Assembly (NCBI GenBank): GCA_907165135.1 | Contig: OU015566.1 | Span: 13,624,157-13,688,156, forward strand | DNA length: 64,000 nt | Direction: 5' to 3' | DNA from: Oikopleura dioica | Lineage: Eukaryota > Chordata > Appendicularia > Copelata > Oikopleuridae | Shown: in pieces, positions 58,401 to 64,000 of the stretch | How the letters are laid out: every line of letters starts with the position of its first letter | Position numbering within the stretch: the stretch's first letter is position 1 | Translations under genes and position numbers: made by a program | Notes under the pieces: generated by a model | Seen by the model: the letters and a program-made list of their open reading frames with translations, nothing else | Databases searched by the model: none | What the model was told of the DNA's origin: nothing

Positions 58401-61400
58401 CAACTGATAAGCGCCATTCTAGCTGTCCGGATAACGGTCACTAATTACTTGCTGAGACGCAAGTTTATTTTTTGAAAAGGACCTTTATTTGAGAAAAGGA
58501 CGGTATCAAACGTCGGGTCGTTTCGTCAGAAGTGGCTGCTCGTGCGGCCATGTTGCGTGTTATCACGAAATTCTGCAGTTACTCCATTTTCATTTTCAGT
58601 TTACTTCCTCGACGCTCGATTGCATCAAGAAAGAGCTGGAATACACGACTCAAGAACTGCAAATCTCCCGCGACAACGTTCAAAACCAAAAGCAGGAGTT
58701 TGAAAAGGAAATCCAGCGCCTCTTGTTTGATAACAGGTGAGTCCAAGATTATCCCTAGCTACACGTTTGATTTTAAACAAAGAAACTCTCAAGAAGGATA
58801 GGCAATAAACAGAGTGTTCATCTGGCATGAGTAACCATTATCAATAATAATAATTAAATTCTTAATAAAAATTTAAACTCAAATATTCAATGCGAGTTGT
58901 GTATTTATGGGCAAAAATACAGCATTTGAAAAATAGACATAAAAAACTAAATTGTCGAATTAAGAATTAGTTTTTTATCTATAGTTTTAAGGTAAAAAAA
59001 AGGCTGGGGAATATCCCTCAAAATCGACTTTCCAGTATCCGATTGAGAAAGACGCTCTCCAGTCATAAAGAGAATAGTCTTTTAAAATGGAGTCGGCATG
59101 ATAAAAGATTAGTCTCCTTGAAATGATATTGAACTTGCAGAAAAAATCACAAAAAAACATTGGCTGAAATTTGAAATTACATCTGGACTACTCATAAAAA
59201 CGGTTCCCTAAAATTTACCTAACATGTAAATTCACCTAGCGTAGTCCAAAGAAAAATGAGAACTTAAATTTTGAAAGGATTTAACAGCGTTTGGAATTTT
59301 TCCTAGCGCGGCTTGAAGAAACTTGTGAAAAAAAATCAGAACAGAAACATGAAAAGAATTTCAAAAGCGCTAGCCCGATATTTTTAAAAATCTCGCGATA
59401 ATGCTTTTTGACAGGAATATTGGAATGTATGGCAGAATTTAGGCAAGAAAGAGTTTGAATTGAAGAAAATCATTTTTTATAGAACATAAGTTATGGAACA
59501 TATCCTCCATAACTTATGGTCTATTAGCTGTCTATGGACTCTTCGATAGTAACATACTTTTCAGAAGTATGCTCAAAAGAAAAGCAACCATGAATAAAAT
59601 GATCACTAGAAGGCTATAAACTGCAATTTTCTCTCCGTCACTCATCCTTAAAGATTTAAATTAAATTTTAATAAAAAAATTTTTTTGGCGGTGAATCACC
59701 TTAAATAAGCGCAGACAGACATCACCCCGAGAAATATCCATGGTTTCTCGAGTACAGATTTCACTTCTTGCGCAAATTCTGCTATATCTTTGAAAATTTT
59801 CCTAACGTTCGTTAGCATGCTAAATAAAAATTACCATTGCTAGCCAAATTTCAAATCGGGAACCCATCATTTCTCAAATTATTCGACTCGTCCTTTAATT
59901 TATATTTCTCTACCTGATAATAATTGTCGAATTGTGTATGCTTCAATTCGAATCAACGCCTGATATGTATAGAATGAATATTTGCTCCCAATGTATATCT
60001 ACCGGTTGAAACAATGACCATTCCATGAGCCGTCTTTTCGGCCACGTGGAATTAAGCTTTGTCACTAAGCATAAATTTCTGGTACCTCCCTCATTGTTTC
60101 TTTCAGAGAAATCAAGGACCAATCGCGCAAAACCCAGCGAGAATTGAGCAAAGAAATCAACTCCCTGACCGACGAGCTGAAGGACGAACGCGACCGAATC
60201 CACGAGCTCCAGAAAGAAAACAGAAAGCTCCGCCAAGAGGTGAGAAAAAGACCCCTATTCAAAGGTTCTTTATCATAATTTTTCCTTAGAACATCGAGCT
60301 GCAAACGAAGCTGACAAAGTTGGAGACCACGCGGGGGCGCATTCGCCCCGAGAATGTTGTCGATAACGGAACGCAGGTGGAGGATAATGTAAGTACCACA
60401 CCCTTAAAAGGCCCCTGGACCCCACTTTGATTGTTTCTAGCGCGCTCTAATGATCATTTTTGGGTTCTTCAGAAAAGGAGCAATTTTCTTAAGGCTCTCC
60501 CTATCCAAAAATGACTAAAGTAGGACCACTTATTCTTACGGAACTCATGGTTATTCATCGATTAGTTGCGTGGTCCGGAAATTATTTAGAACTCTCGCCA
60601 CTCCAAATGACTCATTCTTGAGCACTTTAGCGTTCTTGAGCCGTTCCAAGTGTTCCAGTTTCCGCTGATTTAGAAATTTTCGAAGCTGACTAATCTTTCT
60701 TCCGCTAGTCCTTCACGAGAAAACGAGCTTTCGACTTTTACATCGACGAGGTTCAACGAGATGCGCATAAACTTCTAGGTAAGCAAATGCTTAAGAAAAA
60801 AATTCTATTCGTTTAATAAAGAACCATATATAGGGGTTGCACAGAAGGACGGTAGTGTAGTTTACCAATATTTATCGAGTAATTCTCGAAAAATAATTTT
60901 TATAAAGAAATTTTAATTAACCATTTTATGGTCTTCTTATTTTTAATAGTTAAAAACTCTAGAGATAGAGCAGTTTCGAAAATAGCAGACCCTGATCTGG
61001 ACAGTAGACACATCAATTGGCCCTCTCAACCGGAGCCAACCGCGGACTATCTGATTCCGTGACCGCGTTCAATATCATATTTTTTCAAGCGCGGGGTTGA
61101 GATATTTGATGATACCGTTGAGTGCTCCAAATAAAACGCAACTATCATTTTTCCATCTTCAAAAACTCGCTTCATCATCGTTCCATCCCCTTAACCTCCT
61201 TTTCTAGAGCGAGGCCGAAACATGGAGCGAGAAGTCAGCGCAAAAGCCATGGAAGCCGAGAGACGCATCGTCTCCCAATCCTCCAGCGCGATCAGCCCAA
61301 TGAGTCCTCCAACTTCCCGCCGCGCTCAGCCGCCAGTTTCAGACGAGCCGCCAAGTGCAACGAGCAATACGAAGCGAAAATTCAGCTTCAAAAAGCTCTC

Positions 61401-61416
61401 GATGACAAAGAAATGA
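49421..61416 (+). CDS. Large coiled-coil protein (cingulin/myosin-tail-like rod), about 850 residues
   Basis: Exons: 49421-49977, 50426-50486, 50671 to about 50746, 50950-51536, 51746-51938, 55746-55835, 56398-56543, 57021-57494, about 57886-58124, 58600-58736, 60107-60239, 60290-60388, 60709-60778, 61208-61416. The head is Ser/Arg-rich and disordered (SRSQSLPRNIRSEDLERNDS). A helical segment follows (ERKIKQLIHQAREGRTDSYN, CLNDILSYFHDRLRSKDTR), then another Ser/Arg/Gly-rich stretch, then a long heptad rod (HELEEQLNQLTIQLMAERKE, ENHRLENELSEASQRLETE) and a basic Ser/Pro-rich tail ending FSFKKLSMTKK. No motor, CH or kinase domain is seen. It resembles cingulin-type junction or cytoskeletal scaffolds but the family is not certain. 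The E3-E4 junction may be GA-AG. The join before 57886 is unresolved. Introns are long here (up to 3.8 kb) and hold transposons. Confidence 0.72.
52999..53107. mobile_element. Short inverted-repeat element in an intron
   Basis: GGCTCGGCAAC...AAACCTGAGTCAG is mirrored by CTGACTCAGGTTT...GTTGCCGAGCC; total 109 bp, non-coding. The arms are broken by small differences. Confidence 0.6.
53285..54619. mobile_element. TA-flanked pogo/Tigger-like non-autonomous element (1,335 bp) with a nested insertion
   Basis: TA|CAGTGATAACCCATTTTAAGGCC at the left and GGCCTTAAAATGGGTTTTCACTG|TA at the right; one left-end mismatch against the 12658-13054 element. CATTTTAAGGCCACTTT recurs near 54010 and 54560. A second inverted pair (about 53319-53350 GGGTCGACGAGAATCGG, about 53683-53706) lies inside. 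No transposase frame is recognised. Located in the 3.8-kb intron of the coiled-coil gene. Confidence 0.75.
53732..53963. mobile_element. Nested MITE, CCGGTGAAAATAATTCGTT ends
   Basis: CCGGTGAAAATAATTCGTT at 53732 and AACGAATTATTTTCACCGG ending at 53963 are inverted. AACGAATAATTCGTT palindromes repeat inside. It interrupts the larger element at 53285-54619. Confidence 0.7.
56017..56274. mobile_element. MITE, GTGACACCCTTATTTT family
   Basis: GTGACACCCTTATTTTATTTCA at 56017 is mirrored by TGAAATAAGGGTGTCA ending at about 56274. Very AT-rich core; lies in an intron. Confidence 0.65.
56815..56965. repeat. Tandem repeat, about six copies of a 24-25-bp unit
   Basis: The unit is roughly GATTTTTTCGACTAAAATTTT with small changes, in the intron before the 57021 exon. 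Confidence 0.8.
57533..57690. mobile_element. Intronic inverted-repeat element
   Basis: GGAACCAACAAAAAAAATTCG...TTTGCGTGG (from about 57545) is inverted at about 57644-57680 (CCACGCAAAATTTGTCGA...GGTTCC). A GGGG/CCCC pair lies just outside. Located after the 57494 donor of the coiled-coil gene. Confidence 0.6.
58168..58287. repeat. Inverted repeat of (G)GTTAACCACGG blocks
   Basis: TTAACCACGGTTAACCACGGTT at about 58168 is matched inversely by AACCGTGGTTAACCGCGGTTAA near 58262-58287. A TAAGGGAGTTACCCCCTTA palindrome lies in the loop. Intronic. Confidence 0.6.
58737..60106. other. 1.37-kb intron with no recognised content
   Basis: AT-rich intron of the coiled-coil gene between exons ending 58736 and starting 60107. 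It contains a TAACTTATG palindromic block near 59486-59520; no element or exon was identified. Confidence 0.4.
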
Positions 61417-63320
61417 TTCCGATACAATTGATGTCCTCAAGCTCAAAGAAAAACGACACCTTCAAGACACCTCAGTTCAATGCAGTTTCATTCCTAAAAA
61501 ATATATAATTTAATTTATTCATGTGTTAAAAATCTTTCTTCGGCTTCAAAAAAGCCGCGTAAAAGCCGCTTGCGGCTTTTTTTGAAGAAAAAATTTCGCT
61601 TCCAAAAAAGCCGCGTGCGGCTTTTTCTTTTTATTGACTTTCTAATATTATTGAATTAAAAGCCGCGCGCGGCTTTTTTTATAAAATCATCTTTTATCTT
61701 AATAATAAGGGCTGAAAATTCGAAATTCTAAATCAAAAGAACCCGATTGAAAATCGATGATTACAGAATTCACTGTAATTATGGAAATAAGTCGACCAAT
61801 CCTAATTTATGCAAAATTCTATTAAAAAAAAGAAAGACCAACGCAAAAAATCGCCGCCGAAAGAAAAACACACATTTGAATAAACGCAAATTTTGTAAAT
61901 AAATTTCTTCTGTACAAAAACGAATAAAAATCAAATTTAAAAGATCTTTAGATAGATGAGTTTCTAAATGAGGTTCGTAACGTGAAGTTTTTGAGGTTTC
62001 CGGAGATCTGGTTTTATGTTCGCAACAAAGCACGTGAGCGATCGAACATTGATTTCAAAACGGCGGCGCTTTCTTTGATCTTGGAAGCGGGATTTGGAAT
62101 CGAGTCTAAATTCGAATGCAGGAGTCGATTTAGGGCGGTTCTAAAATGATGTTTATAGAAATTCATGTTCCTGGGCGTTTACGGCCAACGTGGTTTAAAT
62201 TTAAGAATGCTAGAGTTATTTGGATTACATAAAAGCTCAGGCGATTATCAAACTCTCTCTCCTGCATAAATTTCATGCTCTTTTCAAAGAATTCGATTTC
62301 AGTGAAAACATTTATTTCTTTTGAACAAAAATCTCAAATAATTTCTTCGATTTGCATTCAATTTACAACAAAACATGGGGGCTTAAGATTTGGAGTTTGG
62401 ATTCCTTATTGAAATTGGCCCAAGTGTTCTTAGTTAAATTGTTGCATTTCAAAATGATTTCAGTCAAAAAAAGAAGAAGGCGTTTTATATCATTCTCGAT
62501 GTTAGATTTTATCCAGGTCATCTTTCCAGTTCATCAGTGATCAGCAAAATCCGAAAAATCAGATAGAAAGAATCAGCTCTTGTCAAGCTCTATTTACTTC
62601 AGCTTTCACGGTCGAGCCTCCTCTTCGCTTTAAAAAGCAGCTTCACTGGTATTTATAAATGGAAATTGTTCTCAAACTTTTTAAAGAGAGAATCTTCTGA
62701 TGGAATGAATATTTTTATTAACTGATGATCAAAAATAGTTTCCGCGTGGTAGAGTTTATGATGAGTCCGATCCGAGAAAATTTGTGAACAAACATGTGAT
62801 TAACTTACACTTTCTTCAAATGAAGATCAGAAATATCAGTGTAGAATTTTTTTATGTCTTATGGAAAATTAGTAAAAATAAATGAAAACTATCTGGCTCC
62901 TTCTTTTTGACTTCAAATTTACCGCGACGCAAATTTATCATGGACACCTTTTCATCAGATTAAGATTTTTCATCAAATCAGCGAAGCAGTAAGGTCTTAT
63001 CTGCCCCTATTTTCACGGTTGCGCTAGAACTCAGTATAAAATGGACGCAGCACTACTATGAACTCACTCATTTCTAAAATGAAATCATCACTATTTATAT
63101 GTCAGAATTTAAAATTCTCAAAAATATTTTTTTATAAAATGAAAATCAACAGTATTAGTGTAAAATTCTTTGATGTCTTCTTGCAAATCAATAAATAGAT
63201 GAATCAAAATTATTGTACTTTGTGACCCTTCCAGCTTCGAACTTTCTGTCGCCCTCGATTACCGCGTTTGTTTTATGACGTTTGGGCTTGTAGATGTTTG
63301 ACTGTTTGCATTCGCCTATG
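61417..63320. other. Intergenic region downstream of the coiled-coil gene
   Basis: Apart from the hairpin cluster at 61546-61682 no feature is recognised. Open frames are short and low-complexity. Confidence 0.35.
61546..61682. repeat. Cluster of three AAAAGCCG-CGGCTTTT hairpins
   Basis: Three palindromic units with AAAAGCCGC(GTGC or GCGC or TTGC)GGCTTTTT cores in 140 bp, just past the end of the coiled-coil gene. They look like bacterial terminator hairpins but lie in a eukaryotic 3' flank. Confidence 0.7.
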
Positions 63321-63329
63321 CATCACACA

Positions 63330-63552
63330 GATTCGCTCTTCTGTGACTTCTATTTTGGAAACACTATCGGCGTTTATTTCCAAAATCGAAAAAGTCGAAA
63401 ATGAAGTAAATTCTGCTTTTTATATAATAAATATTGAGAGAGATAACGGAAAATATAAGAAGAAGAAAAAGATAGAGAACGATGAAACTGGGACTGCTGA
63501 TATGGAAAAATTTCCTGATAAGGATTCGGCATCCAGTTCGGACGATTTTTGA
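63330..63552 (+). CDS. Possible terminal exon of an unrecognised protein
   Basis: After a CACACAG acceptor-like site the frame reads RSSVTSILETLSAFISKIEK, VENEVNSAFYIINIERDNGK, then a lysine run and an acidic Ser-rich end (DKDSASSSDDF). Helical, charged composition supports coding, but upstream exons were not found. Confidence 0.35.
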
Positions 63553-64000
63553 GATAATTTGGCCGCTCCTTATTTTTGTCATTTTGATAAGGGATTTTGA
63601 ATGAAGAAAATGGCAATTTTCGACTCGAAAAAAATTTTTTCAATAATAATTTTGATTTTCAAAACGAAAAACTGTCGGTTTTGTCGGCCTTCGAACCCAC
63701 GCCCTTTTCTTCCGCAGCTTTTTTTAATCCCTGAAAAGATTTCGATTCGCCTGAGCATCGATTTAAAAACCACTCCCGAATGTCATTTTCCGGCGCGGGC
63801 GCTTCCCAGCGCCGGTGTTTTTCCTTGGCTCCAGTCAATGTTCTGCAACTTAGGCCCGTGTTAAACATCGTGTTGATTAAATTCTACTTTTCCGCGTTTT
63901 CGCGAACACAGTGGGATAACACGTTGAAGGGACGGATTGAACCGGAATCTTTATTACTGTTTTTGTTCGTAAAATAAGACTCTATCAGCCTTAAATTCTA
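63553..64000. other. Right edge, nothing recognised
   Basis: Short frames on both strands overlap each other; no domain, signal peptide or repeat is evident. Confidence 0.35.

Noticed and set aside
61546-61682. A bacterial contaminant was considered because of terminator-like hairpins.
   Set aside because: The surrounding sequence is AT-rich with introns and eukaryotic genes on both sides; no bacterial gene is present.
63675-63705. TTCGAACCCACGCC suggested a tRNA T-arm.
   Set aside because: The flanking bases do not form the 5-bp T-stem in either orientation, and no acceptor or anticodon arm can be folded.

Overview
The window looks like a larvacean tunicate genome, most likely Oikopleura dioica. 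Genes are very dense, introns are mostly 35-75 bp, and they fall on both strands with tiny spacers. Exon joins can be read by frame, phase and paralogue alignment. Gene content is chordate: a Pax3/7 paired-box exon, a Tie-like ectodomain and a pannexin-like channel. Several introns begin with GA rather than GT, a habit reported for O. dioica. The species call rests on these traits, not on a database match.

Layout. 1-6.3 kb: 5' exons of a Pax3/7 gene (minus, running off the left edge), a MITE, and two small minus-strand genes. 7.0-12.1 kb: a Tie-like EGF receptor without a kinase (plus), converging on an RDH-type short-chain dehydrogenase (minus). 12.6-13.9 kb: two TA-flanked MITEs. 13.9-19 kb: two secreted Cys-rich/kelch genes (minus) around a pannexin-like gene (plus). 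20-21.5 kb: an unrecognised Gln/Asn/Ser-rich gene. 21.5-26 kb: repeat-rich and gene-poor. 26-31.8 kb: a type II membrane protein (minus), then an EF-hand protein, an unrecognised gene carrying a 1.28-kb long-TIR element in its last intron, and a ChaC-type enzyme (plus).

31.8-35.7 kb: an LDLa/C-type-lectin gene (minus) whose central 1,181 bp is present twice, as far as I can compare without difference, around a decayed pogo-like transposase. 35.7-39.7 kb: a Cys-rich to kelch gene or gene pair (plus). 39.8-44.6 kb: two tandem SLC22-like transporters. 44.7-46.6 kb: a probable pseudokinase (minus). 49.4-61.4 kb: a large coiled-coil protein gene (plus) with transposons in its introns. 61.4-64 kb: mostly empty.

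The most striking signal is the set of GA-AG introns. Six are fixed by reading frame plus paralogue, internal-repeat or whole-gene phase evidence (9116-9179, 26396-26430, 26934-26983, 39526-39592, 40948-41192, 42929-43003), one more by frame alone (15642-15688), and several others are candidates. In the two tandem SLC22 genes each copy has a private GA-AG intron where its sister is uninterrupted, and both introns contain inverted repeats. That suggests recent intron gain from MITE-like insertions. The genes do not form an obvious single pathway; secreted, membrane and adhesion-type proteins dominate.
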